NCBI GenBank assembly: GCA_913020045.1
Contig: CAJWBE010000002.1
Location: 1-64,000, forward strand
Reading direction: 5' to 3'
DNA from: an uncultured Oleiphilus sp.
GTDB taxonomy: Bacteria; Pseudomonadota; Gammaproteobacteria; Pseudomonadales; Oleiphilaceae
DNA length: 64,000 nt
Part shown: one piece after another, positions 53,245 to 61,698 of the stretch
Position numbering within the stretch: the stretch's first letter is position 1
Layout of the letters: each line of letters starts with the position of its first letter
Notes under the pieces: generated by a model
What the model was told of the DNA's origin: nothing
What the model saw: only the letters and a program-made list of their open reading frames with translations
The model's database searches: none
Made by a program: the position numbers and the translations under genes

Positions 53245-54300
53245 TTATTGTGTTGCTTTGGAAAGCAGTGGTTTTACGAATTTTCGTAGTTGTATTTGAA
53301 AGCCATTTCGTAATCCAATGAATACGCTTTCGTCTTCTTCAAAGCCGACGCGTTGCGCCCAGCTAGTTAATTCTTGAGGCTCAAACCCCAGCCATAAGTC
53401 TCCACAGCGATCTTTCGCCCAATCTTGGTGGTGATGCGATAGGTCACAAACCACCATTACGCCGCCGTTAGAAAGGAAAGAATAGCAGTCTTCGAATATC
53501 TTCGACGGCGCAGGCACGTGATGCAGGACCATATTCATGATGACTGCATCGACAACAGTCTCTTGCGCGCGAAATGTGGAGGTGTCACCCACAACAAACT
53601 CAATGTTCGATAAGCCCTCAGACCGGGTGAACTTCTGAGCTTTTTGTAACAGCGTTTCAGACGTATCGAGAGCGATAACCTGTTTGTGATTAAGGCTAAG
53701 TGGCTTGAGGAATTGTCCCTCGCCAGACCCTAGTTCAAGAATTACGTTGTCTCTGCCTAGTCCTGATTTTTCAAGTAGCTCATAGCTTGCCTCGGCATAC
53801 TGACTGTAATCGCAGATCATTTCTTGCTGTTCACTAAAACGCTCAGAGCTTTTGTCGAAGAATGCTTGCGATTGGACAGCGCGCTGTTCTCTAATTTTTT
53901 CGATACGCTGGTCGAGCTCAGCCGGCAGTGGAGCGCTGTCCACTAACAAAAATAATTGTGAGGTGGTGAGTTGATTGGCCACTTCAATTTGGTTGAAGGG
54001 GCGTCGATAAAAAATGGCGTTACCTTCGCGCTGCGCTTCTACGAGGCCCGCGTTACTCAGCACCTTTAAGTGGTGGCTCATGCCAGATTGTTTTGTTTCG
54101 AACAGCTGCGCTAACTCTAGAACACCAAAGGTGTCACTTTTCAGTACTTGCAGAATTTGCAGTCGTAAGGGGTCGCCGCACGCTTTAAACCGCTGACTCA
54201 AATTTTGAATATCAACATTTGCGCAGGGGTGAGCGTCGACCGCTTCTATTGAAGAGGGGGCGATGCTGGAAGCAATATTGATGGGTGACGTATTAGGCAT
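53245..54300 (-). CDS. sahR: ArsR-type regulator fused to SAM-dependent methyltransferase domain (SahR-like)
   Basis: A 351-residue fusion. Residues about 30-100 are an ArsR winged helix (SQRFKACGDPLRLQILQVLK, LAQLFETKQSGMSHHLKVLS). Residues about 180-300 are a class I methyltransferase fold with the SAM/SAH loop VILELGSGEGQFL and IALDTSETLLQKA. Heading metK-ahcY-metF, it matches SahR, the SAH-sensing regulator of methionine genes known in proteobacteria; the methyltransferase fold is then the ligand sensor, though a real methyltransferase cannot be excluded. ATG 54300 has no ribosome site. A -10-like TATACT ends 7 bases before it, suggesting a leaderless message. Confidence 0.88.
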   Translation of the reverse strand: MPNTSPINIASSIAPSSIEAVDAHPCANVDIQNLSQRFKACGDPLRLQILQVLKSDTFGVLELAQLFETKQSGMSHHLKVLSNAGLVEAQREGNAIFYRRPFNQIEVANQLTTSQLFLLVDSAPLPAELDQRIEKIREQRAVQSQAFFDKSSERFSEQQEMICDYSQYAEASYELLEKSGLGRDNVILELGSGEGQFLKPLSLNHKQVIALDTSETLLQKAQKFTRSEGLSNIEFVVGDTSTFRAQETVVDAVIMNMVLHHVPAPSKIFEDCYSFLSNGGVMVVCDLSHHHQDWAKDRCGDLWLGFEPQELTSWAQRVGFEEDESVFIGLRNGFQIQLRKFVKPLLSKATQ

Positions 54301-54307
54301 GAATCGA

Positions 54308-54335
54308 AGTATATCGAAAAACTTTGATATAGCAA
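54308..54335 (-). promoter_or_regulatory. Candidate sahR promoter giving a leaderless transcript
   Basis: On the minus strand TTGCTA (plus 54330-54335), a 16-base spacer and TATACT (plus 54308-54313) form a plausible sigma-70 promoter. Seven bases separate TATACT from the ATG, so transcription would start at or next to the first codon. The absence of a Shine-Dalgarno sequence agrees. The promoter lies wholly within the operator repeats. Confidence 0.5.
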
Positions 54336-54361
54336 TTCAATATTGAAAAACTTTGATATAG
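54310..54361. promoter_or_regulatory. Tandem operator repeats upstream of sahR-metK-ahcY-metF
   Basis: GAAAAACTTTGATATAG occurs twice in direct orientation (54316-54332 and 54345-54361), 29 bases apart, close to three helical turns. Each copy sits in a dyad: TATATC-N10-GATATA at 54310-54331 (perfect six-base arms) and a similar, less perfect one at 54339-54360. ArsR regulators bind such AT-rich dyads over their own promoters. It is the only copy of this repeat seen around the operon. Confidence 0.65.
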
Positions 54362-54413
54362 TTTTGTGACAGGAGTTTACCGTTAGAAAAAAGGGCAGAA
54401 AAAGAAGGCTCTC

Positions 54414-57077
54414 TTAGCTAGAAAGCTGGGCGACTTGTTGCTCAGCCAGCCAGGTTTCGAACTTTTCTTCTGGGAGTGGTTTTTGAATATGGTAGCCCTG
54501 AGCAATATCGCAGCCCATCTCTTTTAAGGCAATCAGTGTTTGTTGGTCTTCAATACCTTCAGCGACAGTCCGGAGGTCGAACTGTTTCGCAATGGCAAGC
54601 GATGTTTCAACAATCGCATAATCTTCTTTATTGGTAAGTACGTCGGTGACAAAAGAGCGGTCTATCTTGAGCTCATGCACCGGCAGTTTTTTAAGATAAC
54701 TAAGTGACGAATAACCAGTCCCGAAGTCATCTAGCGCCATCTTGACGCCAAATCTCCCGAGAGTTTCGAGGGTTTGGATTGCTTGATTCATGTCCTCGAT
54801 GACTGCGCTCTCGATCACCTCCAAAATGAGTTTACGAGCGGGAAAAGATTCTTTTTGAATGGACTCTATGACTGACTCGCAAAAGAGCTCGTTTAATAGG
54901 TTTCTCACCGAAACGTTGACGGCAACAGATAGGTCATTGCCGTTGGCGCGAAGCCGGTTGCAGAACGTTAATGCGGAATGAACTACCCAGTCGGTGAGTG
55001 CTTGAATAATGCCTGTACTCTCCGCGATATCAATGAAGTGGTCAGGGCTAAGAAGTCCATGTTTTGGGTGTTGCCAGCGCACGAGAGCTTCCATGCTAAC
55101 GACTTGCCCAGTTTGTAAATCAATTTTTGGTTGGTAATGAAGGACGAGTTCATCGTTTTCAATTGCCGTAATGAGTTCTCCCATTAGGGAAAGCCGACTC
55201 TCGCTGTATTTGTCAATATTGGTGTCGTAGCAGACCAACGGAAGTTTGGACCACTTGGCTGCTCGCACGGCAATCATCGCTTTACGGATTAGCCCTTCTG
55301 CGGAGGTATCGTCAGATGGCCAGGTTGTGAGTCCAATATGACCGCCGAGATCCAGCGCCATCTCATTGAAATGGAAAGGTTGGGCTAGTTTCTTAAGAAG
55401 CTTTTGTACGGACTTTTGCTCGTCTGTATCAATATCGCAACGGAGGATGAACGCTAAATAGACGCCTTCCATGATGCCAATAAACGCATCGGCTTCACCG
55501 CTAAAGTTTAACTTTTGAATACCTTTCCATTCGGATAGCTCGGCATCTAAGTTCTGTACGGCTTCAATTAGAATTTGGTCACCGGCTTGATGGCCGAGGG
55601 TAAAATTGATGTCATGGAAATTATTCAGGTGGACGGCGCATACCAGAAGCTTGTCGTTAACTTTGTTTGCAGTTTGCGTAATTTCTCGAAGTCGTTGTAC
55701 GCACATCAAGCGGTTAGGGGCGCTGGTTAATTGGTCGTGGTAGCTTTGATAGATTAGTTCTCGTTCGGTATCTTGTTGTTTTTCCGCAGCATTTAAAGAG
55801 GCTTGAACAGCGGCAATCTTTTCAGCTTTTTCAGAGTTGATACGGTCGGCTAGGGCGAGTGATAACAAAATGGTTTCGGCGGTTGTACCGATTAGTGATG
55901 CGTACTGCGTAATAAATACAGTGGGTAGTACATCGAATTGCATCAATGCGCGAGTGATGAATCCCGAGATTAAGACTCCCCATGCAAGCGAAAATATATA
56001 GGCTCTTCGGTCTCCTCTGATTACACCGTAGATACCGGTAGCGATGATAACCAAACCGATAGGCATGGGAATGAATACCGCAATGACGGTCGACAAATGT
56101 TGAGACAGTATCCAAGGGGAAATGAGGAAGGCAACGCAACAAGCTGCGAGAATCTTTAGAGTGCGGTCAATTCCGGCGCCATAATTTTGTGTGTTAAGAA
56201 AGCTGCGTGTAAAAAGTATTCCTGTTAATAACGTGAGCGGTGATGAGGTTGCAAAGGCAATATTGGCGAGAGTCGGTGAATTTGGCCACAAATGTTGAAA
56301 AGCTGCTCCGGAAATTACTAGGTTCGTTACCGTAACCGAAGAAATGTAGAGAATATAAAAAATATAGGCGCTGTCTCGAACTGAAAGATAGATAAAAAAG
56401 TTGTACAGAATCATGACAAGCATGACTCCATAAAATGCACCCATCCAATACTGTTTCGTGGCGTTATGTTCGACGTAGCTTTGGTGGGACCAAATTGCGA
56501 GCGGAAATTGAAGGGATGTTGTGGTTTTAACTCTAAAATAGAAAGTATGAACTTCCGGACCCTCAAGGGCGATTGGAAATACATAGCTATTGAGATGCAT
56601 GTCTCTCTGATCAAACGGGTAGAGATCGCCCACGACCTTCTGGCTGAAGGATCCACTGTTTACGCTATTGGGAATATGAACTTCAACATGATCGAGAAAA
56701 GGATAGTCTAGCTCTAGATACCACTCACTGCTTGAACCATGGGCTAATTGGGGGTCTCTAAGTTGTAAGCGGAACCAATAACCGCCGTCAACAAAGCCCA
56801 GATTGGGTTCTGCGTCGGCAATGCTTTCGAATTGATTCTGGCGAGCGGGCTGCAGTACTTCCTCTAAGGTGAGATCGTGTTGTTCAGCGAGTAGCGTAAG
56901 GTATTGGCCGAGTTGAGCATGCTCTGTGTTTAAGTTGACGTCAAAAGTCGTAAACGAAGAGGATGCGTTACTGACGGAGCTGGCGTTTAAGATTAAAAAC
57001 ATAAGTGGCCACAGACTTAGCCGGACTTTTGAAAACTGTAACAACACTGGTGCCTCAGATTTAGCGATCCTTCGCAT
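54414..57077 (-). CDS. 7TMR-DISM sensor with degenerate GGDEF and intact EAL domain
   Basis: An 887-residue inner-membrane signalling protein. It has an uncleaved or cleaved signal helix (LSLWPLMFLILNASSVS), a periplasmic 7TMR-DISM sensor domain (about 45-190), seven membrane helices (about 205-400, beginning MGAFYGVMLVMILYNFFIYL), a short coiled coil, a GGDEF-like domain near 440-600 and an EAL domain near 620-875. The GGDEF signature is lost (the position reads MEGVYLAF), so no cyclase activity is expected. The EAL part keeps MEALVRWQHP and LDDFGTGYSSLSYLKKLPV, so it should hydrolyse c-di-GMP. Members of the DISM family sense carbohydrate-like or unknown ligands. Confidence 0.92.
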   Translation of the reverse strand: MRRIAKSEAPVLLQFSKVRLSLWPLMFLILNASSVSNASSSFTTFDVNLNTEHAQLGQYLTLLAEQHDLTLEEVLQPARQNQFESIADAEPNLGFVDGGYWFRLQLRDPQLAHGSSSEWYLELDYPFLDHVEVHIPNSVNSGSFSQKVVGDLYPFDQRDMHLNSYVFPIALEGPEVHTFYFRVKTTTSLQFPLAIWSHQSYVEHNATKQYWMGAFYGVMLVMILYNFFIYLSVRDSAYIFYILYISSVTVTNLVISGAAFQHLWPNSPTLANIAFATSSPLTLLTGILFTRSFLNTQNYGAGIDRTLKILAACCVAFLISPWILSQHLSTVIAVFIPMPIGLVIIATGIYGVIRGDRRAYIFSLAWGVLISGFITRALMQFDVLPTVFITQYASLIGTTAETILLSLALADRINSEKAEKIAAVQASLNAAEKQQDTERELIYQSYHDQLTSAPNRLMCVQRLREITQTANKVNDKLLVCAVHLNNFHDINFTLGHQAGDQILIEAVQNLDAELSEWKGIQKLNFSGEADAFIGIMEGVYLAFILRCDIDTDEQKSVQKLLKKLAQPFHFNEMALDLGGHIGLTTWPSDDTSAEGLIRKAMIAVRAAKWSKLPLVCYDTNIDKYSESRLSLMGELITAIENDELVLHYQPKIDLQTGQVVSMEALVRWQHPKHGLLSPDHFIDIAESTGIIQALTDWVVHSALTFCNRLRANGNDLSVAVNVSVRNLLNELFCESVIESIQKESFPARKLILEVIESAVIEDMNQAIQTLETLGRFGVKMALDDFGTGYSSLSYLKKLPVHELKIDRSFVTDVLTNKEDYAIVETSLAIAKQFDLRTVAEGIEDQQTLIALKEMGCDIAQGYHIQKPLPEEKFETWLAEQQVAQLSS

Positions 57078-57389
57078 TGCGATAATATTTTTTAGTACAT
57101 TTATTTATAGGCCATGGATGCCGTTTTTGCTATACATCTAGGATGATTTCTCCTGTACTTGGGGCGTTCTGAAAGCGCTTTGCTTAATTGCTTGGATGTG
57201 TTTGTTTAAGCGACTGCTAAATATAGAGGAGCGTCTTTAAAATTATTGAGATAATTGATGTGGTTTTATGCTTAGTATCAAAGTGTATAGGCTGTTGACT
57301 TATTATTCATATTTGGTGTTAAAACAACAATGACAAACCTCCACTTCACAGCCATATTCTAAGTAAGCAAGAGCTAAAGAGGTGGCACT
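57078..57389. other. 312-base divergent spacer
   Basis: This lies between the 7TMR-DISM gene and the PilZ gene. It is AT-rich, with a TTGACT at 57295-57300 that could be a -35 for the PilZ gene, though no matching -10 is convincing. No hairpin, RNA or coding frame was seen. Confidence 0.35.
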
Positions 57390-57845
57390 ATGACTCTCAC
57401 TCGTCGTTCGTTAGGGTCTGATATCTCAGACATATCTCATGATCGTGAATATATTAGGCACCCTGCATGTATGCCGATAGATGTGAAATGTTCATCTTCG
57501 CTCGCGCAGCTTAATTTGCAGCTGAATAATGTCAGCGAAGGGGGGCTTTCTTTCGTTTCTCCGAACGCGTTTCACCGAGGATCGGTTGTAGATATTAAAA
57601 TACCTGTTCGCCCTGTATTTCGGGTTCATGCGGTTGTTCAATGGTGCAGGGCGGTGTCTGAAGGTTTTGAGCTTGGCGTGGAGTTTCTTGACCGTGATGA
57701 TGCTTACCGTGTAAGAATGGTGCAGCAGGTTTGCCGTATTGAAATGTATCGTGATGAGTTGCAACTGCGCAGCGGTAAACGGGTCAGTCGTGAACAGGCG
57801 TCAAAAGAGTGGATCGCTAAGTACGCAGAATCGTTTCCATACTAG
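57390..57845 (+). CDS. PilZ domain protein (c-di-GMP receptor)
   Basis: A 151-residue protein with a single PilZ domain. The c-di-GMP-binding RxxxR is in DREYIRHPACMPIDV (residues 19-23 region) and the second motif N/DxSxxG is NVSEGGLSF, both intact. The C-terminal 40 residues are helical. It should bind c-di-GMP and relay it to a partner such as a motility or polysaccharide protein. It lies between a c-di-GMP phosphodiesterase and an HD-GYP gene. Confidence 0.9.
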   Translation: MTLTRRSLGSDISDISHDREYIRHPACMPIDVKCSSSLAQLNLQLNNVSEGGLSFVSPNAFHRGSVVDIKIPVRPVFRVHAVVQWCRAVSEGFELGVEFLDRDDAYRVRMVQQVCRIEMYRDELQLRSGKRVSREQASKEWIAKYAESFPY

Positions 57846-57941
57846 GTCTTTGCTCTTTACGGAATGTTATCTTGTAGTCAGTGCTTTGCAGTACTGCCGC
57901 AGGTTTCTCCTGTTCTCTTTTATCCCGCTTGAATTTCTCAA

Positions 57942-58355
57942 CTATGACTCACCATCTTCAAACGTTGCGATTAGTCTGGCATTCGCTAATGCAGCGGTTC
58001 TATGGTGGGTGATAGCTTGATACTCGGGGTCCATCACCATCGACACAAATGCTTGTATTGATGGGTATTTTACCATAAGTACTTTATCCCAACTTTCCCC
58101 ATCGGGCGCAATAAGGGTTCCAATCGCTTTTCCTGACCAAATAATCGACGCGCCTGCTTTTGCTAGAAATGGCAATGCTTTGGCCCCATATTGCTGGTAG
58201 GCGTCTTGGCCGGACGCGGGTCCACCTTCTCGCGACGGATAGTTTGCAAGGTCATTGAATTGAAGCAAGTTTAGCATCACTATTTCACGGTCATGCGGCA
58301 GTGCTTTCAGCACCTTACTAATTTGTTCAGGTTTTGGGTTTATTGATATTTCCAT
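57942..58355 (-). CDS. DUF1330 family protein (dimeric alpha-beta barrel)
   Basis: A 137-residue protein resembling DUF1330: REIVMLNLLQFNDLANYP, then AYQQYGAKALPFLAKAGA and VLMVKYPSIQAFVSMVMDPEY, the pattern of small ferredoxin-like dimeric barrels related to monooxygenases of the EthD type. No cofactor motif is seen and function is unknown. It is convergent with the PilZ gene and divergent from the HD-GYP gene, so it is transcribed alone. Confidence 0.85.
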   Translation of the reverse strand: MEISINPKPEQISKVLKALPHDREIVMLNLLQFNDLANYPSREGGPASGQDAYQQYGAKALPFLAKAGASIIWSGKAIGTLIAPDGESWDKVLMVKYPSIQAFVSMVMDPEYQAITHHRTAALANARLIATFEDGES

Positions 58356-58625
58356 TGCACGATTCGCCTAGTGATTGTTCTTTAAAGGGTGGATTTGCGT
58401 CAGCTAATAAGGCTATAGAGTGGAGCCCAGTCTTTGCTGTCTTTCGCCATAGTAGCGATGTTGTTTGTCGCCTGTCATCTCCGTTGTTTTATTCTCGCTT
58501 ATCGCCTGTATTCTCTTTGCGAAGTTGCGAATCGTCTACGATACTAATGGTTAGCTGCACAAGGTAGTTTGAAGTCACACGCTCGCGTGTGGAAGTAGGC
58601 CATTACTTAACCGGACCAAGTTTAC

Positions 58626-59828
58626 ATGATCAAGCGGATTCCTATCGACGCCCTTAAACAAGGTATGTATATCTCAGATTTGAATGCCGAATGGATTCCT
58701 CATTCAAATCTCAAGAAAAGAGGCGTAATACGAAACGAGGAAGTCGTTGAAAAAATTAAGCAGTTTGGCATTACAGAGGTATATATAGATACGTCGTTAG
58801 GTGGCGACACTCAAGATTCAATGACCGCAGCTGAAGTCGACGCGCAAAACGAGCAAGCATTGCTGGCGGCGGGAGAAATGGCCCCCATCATGAAACCGAC
58901 AATTGGTTTGAATGATGAGCTAAATGCGGCAGCGAAGGTTCATACCGAAGCGCTTGGGCTAATCACTAATTTGATTGGTGATGTGCGCGATAAAAAACCG
59001 ATTAAATTAGACGCTTTTGAAGAAGTCGCTGACGGTATGTTGGATTCAGTGCTGCGCAATCATAACGCCTTGACTTGTCTTGGACGTATTCGTGAAAAAG
59101 ACAGTTACTTGATGGAGCATTCCGTAAATCTTGCGGTATTGATGACGGTATTTGGAAAGTCTCTAAAACTCGATAAAGAAACGATGCAACACGTCGCTAT
59201 TGGCGCAATGCTGCACGATATCGGAAAGATTATGATTCCTGATGAAGTGCTTCATAAACCAGATAAACTTACCGCAAAAGAGTTCGATGTTATTAAACAG
59301 CACGCGAGCTATAGTAAGGAGTTGCTTGAGCAAACAGAAGGTATGCCAGCCCTCGCTGTCACTGTTGCCGCACAGCATCATGAAAAAATGGATGGTAGCG
59401 GCTATCCCTTGGGGCTATGTGGCCATCAGATTTCTCCTTTTGGTCGAATGGCTGCGGTGGTTGATGTATATGACGCCATTACTGCTGATCGTGTTTATCA
59501 CAAAGGGATTCCTCCAGCAGGCGCGTTAAAGAAATTGCTTGAATGGAGCAACCACCTTGATCCATCGCTCGTACGCCACTTTATTCGCAGCGTCGGTATT
59601 TACCCTGTTGGTTCCTTGGTATTGCTAGAAAGTGCTCGCTTAGCGGTGGTGATTGAGGCAAACGATTTTGATCAACGTTTGCCGCGAGTAAAAGTCGTTT
59701 ACCATACGAAGTTCAGAACCTTTGTGAAAGTAGAGGAACTAGACTTAGCGAAGCCAAGTTGTCAGGACCGTATCGAAAAAGCGGTCGACCCTGCTAGCTA
59801 TAAAATACGAGTAGGTGATTTTTTATAG
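58626..59828 (+). CDS. HD-GYP domain phosphodiesterase with DUF3391 N-terminus
   Basis: A 400-residue cytoplasmic protein. Residues 1-65 are DUF3391 (IDALKQGMYISDLNAEW, LKKRGVIRNEEVVEKIKQF), and residues about 145-330 the HD-GYP domain. The metal-binding HDIGK is near residue 197 and HHEKMDGSGYPLGL near 248-261. All signature residues are present, so it should hydrolyse c-di-GMP (to pGpG or GMP). The DUF3391/HD-GYP architecture is common in Vibrio, Shewanella and Pseudomonas. A strong terminator follows. Confidence 0.94.
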   Translation: MIKRIPIDALKQGMYISDLNAEWIPHSNLKKRGVIRNEEVVEKIKQFGITEVYIDTSLGGDTQDSMTAAEVDAQNEQALLAAGEMAPIMKPTIGLNDELNAAAKVHTEALGLITNLIGDVRDKKPIKLDAFEEVADGMLDSVLRNHNALTCLGRIREKDSYLMEHSVNLAVLMTVFGKSLKLDKETMQHVAIGAMLHDIGKIMIPDEVLHKPDKLTAKEFDVIKQHASYSKELLEQTEGMPALAVTVAAQHHEKMDGSGYPLGLCGHQISPFGRMAAVVDVYDAITADRVYHKGIPPAGALKKLLEWSNHLDPSLVRHFIRSVGIYPVGSLVLLESARLAVVIEANDFDQRLPRVKVVYHTKFRTFVKVEELDLAKPSCQDRIEKAVDPASYKIRVGDFL

Positions 59829-59853
59829 GTGCTTGCCGAGTTTAATTAGACGC

Positions 59854-59891
59854 AAAAAAAAGGCAGTGTCCGTAAGGATACTGCCTTTTTT
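59854..59891. terminator. Bidirectional rho-independent terminator
   Basis: GGCAGTGTCC (59862-59871) pairs with GGATACTGCC (59876-59885) with one G-T pair and a four-base loop. It is flanked by eight A on the left and TTTTTT on the right, so it works for the HD-GYP gene on the plus strand and the YdcH gene on the minus strand. Confidence 0.92.
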
Positions 59892-59957
59892 GTTGTTAAT
59901 TGCTGGCGGTTTACGTTGGTTTATCGATACTACCAGTTCAAACAAACTTAACGCGTG

Positions 59958-60212
59958 CTATGCCGTCGGAGCGATGTGCTGCTGGATCATACCGAATAGC
60001 TGATCCTTCAGGTTTAGACGAACCTTTTTGCGCTCTTCTGTGTAATCATCCGATGGCGTTTCCGTACCGTTTTCAATGCGATGTACTTCATGATCTACAT
60101 TATGATATTGCTCAAAAAGCTTCGCGAAATGCGCGTTACTCTGTTTTAGTTCGTGAATTTGATGGCGATATTCAGGTAGTTCAGAAACCAAGTCATGTTT
60201 TTCGATAGTCAT
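59958..60212 (-). CDS. YdcH family (DUF465) small protein
   Basis: An 84-residue protein matching DUF465/YdcH: HDLVSELPEYRHQIHELKQS, then NAHFAKLFEQYHNVDHEVHR and LKDQLFGMIQ, a charged helical hairpin. Homologues are widespread, short and of unknown function, presumably coiled-coil. ATG 60212 follows AAAGGA by 6 bases; a longer frame from 60278 is rejected because it precedes the ribosome site and family start. Confidence 0.92.
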   Translation of the reverse strand: MTIEKHDLVSELPEYRHQIHELKQSNAHFAKLFEQYHNVDHEVHRIENGTETPSDDYTEERKKVRLNLKDQLFGMIQQHIAPTA

Positions 60213-60396
60213 TATTTTTCCTTTGCATGCTACAAGTTTGATCGGAGTTAGACGGCCATTGCCGTATGACCTAAGCATCTCTGATTGCGCGGCAAAGGGT
60301 TTTGATCTAGGTCAATCACACCGGCTGTGTCGGCGAGACAAACATCAATGAGTGATTTGATTCGCTAGGTTTTAGGTGTAAGAAGGGCGCCAACGT

Positions 60397-61662
60397 TTAT
60401 CCGTTCGTGCTTAGATGATTGTCGAAACTAAGTGTGTTGTTCCTCTGTGCTTGCGCCTGTTGCGGGTTAATCTGGCGGGCATCTCTTTGAAGCAAGGCCT
60501 CAGCTGAGGTTGGGGAAGAAATCCTATGGTGATACAAACTACCTCTTCCATTTGAAATTTCAAATGACGCGACGCCAGCAGATGCTAAGCCGCAGCCATC
60601 GGGAATTTGGCGCGAATTTACGTAGCGCTTGTTAATAAAGTCAAAGAAGATGATGAGGTCTCCTCGTGGGGCTGATACGGCAAGGTAATGACCACTTTTA
60701 TCAAAACAAACACTGCCGCAATAGCCGCGCATTTTTGAAAGCTGAGTAAGGGGGATGTCCAATATTTTTAGTGGGTTGTTTTGATAGGACGATTGTTCTG
60801 CGGGCTTTTCTTGCGCTAAGTGACGAGGCCGATGGCTTGCCACCAAAGGCATGTTGTCACCCGTATTGCCTTGATATTGCATCGCAATGGCAACGTCGCC
60901 TTGTGCATTCACTGCTAAGTGCCGAATGCTGAGCTGGTGCAATGCAACTGGCAGAGTGACTTGCTCAACTAAAGAGCCCGTATCAAGGTCGATGTAACTG
61001 AGGTTAGGGCGCATGGTGTCTAGGTTAAGCTTTTTCCTTCCGGTATCTGGACGAGTTGATATGCCTCCGTTTGCAATGACTAACTGATTGCTGTCGGGCA
61101 TGACCTTTAGTTGGTGAGGTCCGACGCCATATGATGGGATTGATTTGTGGATAGCGTAGTGATTAACGCTATCGCGCATTACAATTTTGCCTTGCCCGGT
61201 CAGGAGATCATTTTCTGTCGTAATCAAGTAGCGACCTGTCCGGTCGAACACGGCGTGTCCGTAAAAGTGCGAGTTTGATGCCGTCGTGATCTTGTGCACT
61301 ATTTGCTTGCTGTCAGTATCGATTATCATGCACCAATTGCCCGGCCTTCGCGCGACAACAAGTGCGTGCGGTTTAGATGGGTGAATCAGTATTTCGTGGG
61401 CTCGCTCAGGTAGTGCAGCGATCATTCGAATGCCATTTTGGTCAGCATGAATCAGTCCATAGTTGCCTGAGCTATCTTTGCCGGCGCTGTATACAGACCT
61501 ATTTAGATGCGAGTTAGATACTGCGGCGCCGTGCAAAAAAGCTGGCGCGCTCAAACTCAGGCACGCAAGCGAGCTAGTGCGCCTTAAGAAAGATCGTCGC
61601 GTCATGCCGATATGTGGGTCGATCTCGCCAAGATCGTTTAGTTTAGTCATCAAAGGTGTCAT
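60397..61662 (-). CDS. DUF1513 family protein with Tat signal
   Basis: A 421-residue protein. A twin-arginine signal RRSFLRRTSSLACLSLSAPA occurs at residues 22-41, followed by a seven-bladed-propeller-like body with repeated strands (HAVFDRTGRYLITTEND, GVGPHQLKVMPDSNQLVIANG). The family is found with imelysins and di-heme oxidoreductases in iron-related operons and is exported folded, perhaps with a bound metal. The annotated start is ATG 61662; ATG 61605, beginning MTRRSFLRR, is equally possible and neither has a good ribosome site. It is the last gene of the operon, 36 bases after the imelysin. Confidence 0.88.
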   Translation of the reverse strand: MTPLMTKLNDLGEIDPHIGMTRRSFLRRTSSLACLSLSAPAFLHGAAVSNSHLNRSVYSAGKDSSGNYGLIHADQNGIRMIAALPERAHEILIHPSKPHALVVARRPGNWCMIIDTDSKQIVHKITTASNSHFYGHAVFDRTGRYLITTENDLLTGQGKIVMRDSVNHYAIHKSIPSYGVGPHQLKVMPDSNQLVIANGGISTRPDTGRKKLNLDTMRPNLSYIDLDTGSLVEQVTLPVALHQLSIRHLAVNAQGDVAIAMQYQGNTGDNMPLVASHRPRHLAQEKPAEQSSYQNNPLKILDIPLTQLSKMRGYCGSVCFDKSGHYLAVSAPRGDLIIFFDFINKRYVNSRQIPDGCGLASAGVASFEISNGRGSLYHHRISSPTSAEALLQRDARQINPQQAQAQRNNTLSFDNHLSTNG

Positions 61663-61698
61663 TTTGAGTGTTGGTAGGGGCGGCTGTTTACGCTCATT

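Noticed and set aside
54316-54361. Two repeats as a minimal CRISPR array
   Set aside because: Only two 17-base copies, in a promoter, with a 12-base spacer and no cas genes; operator repeats explain them better.
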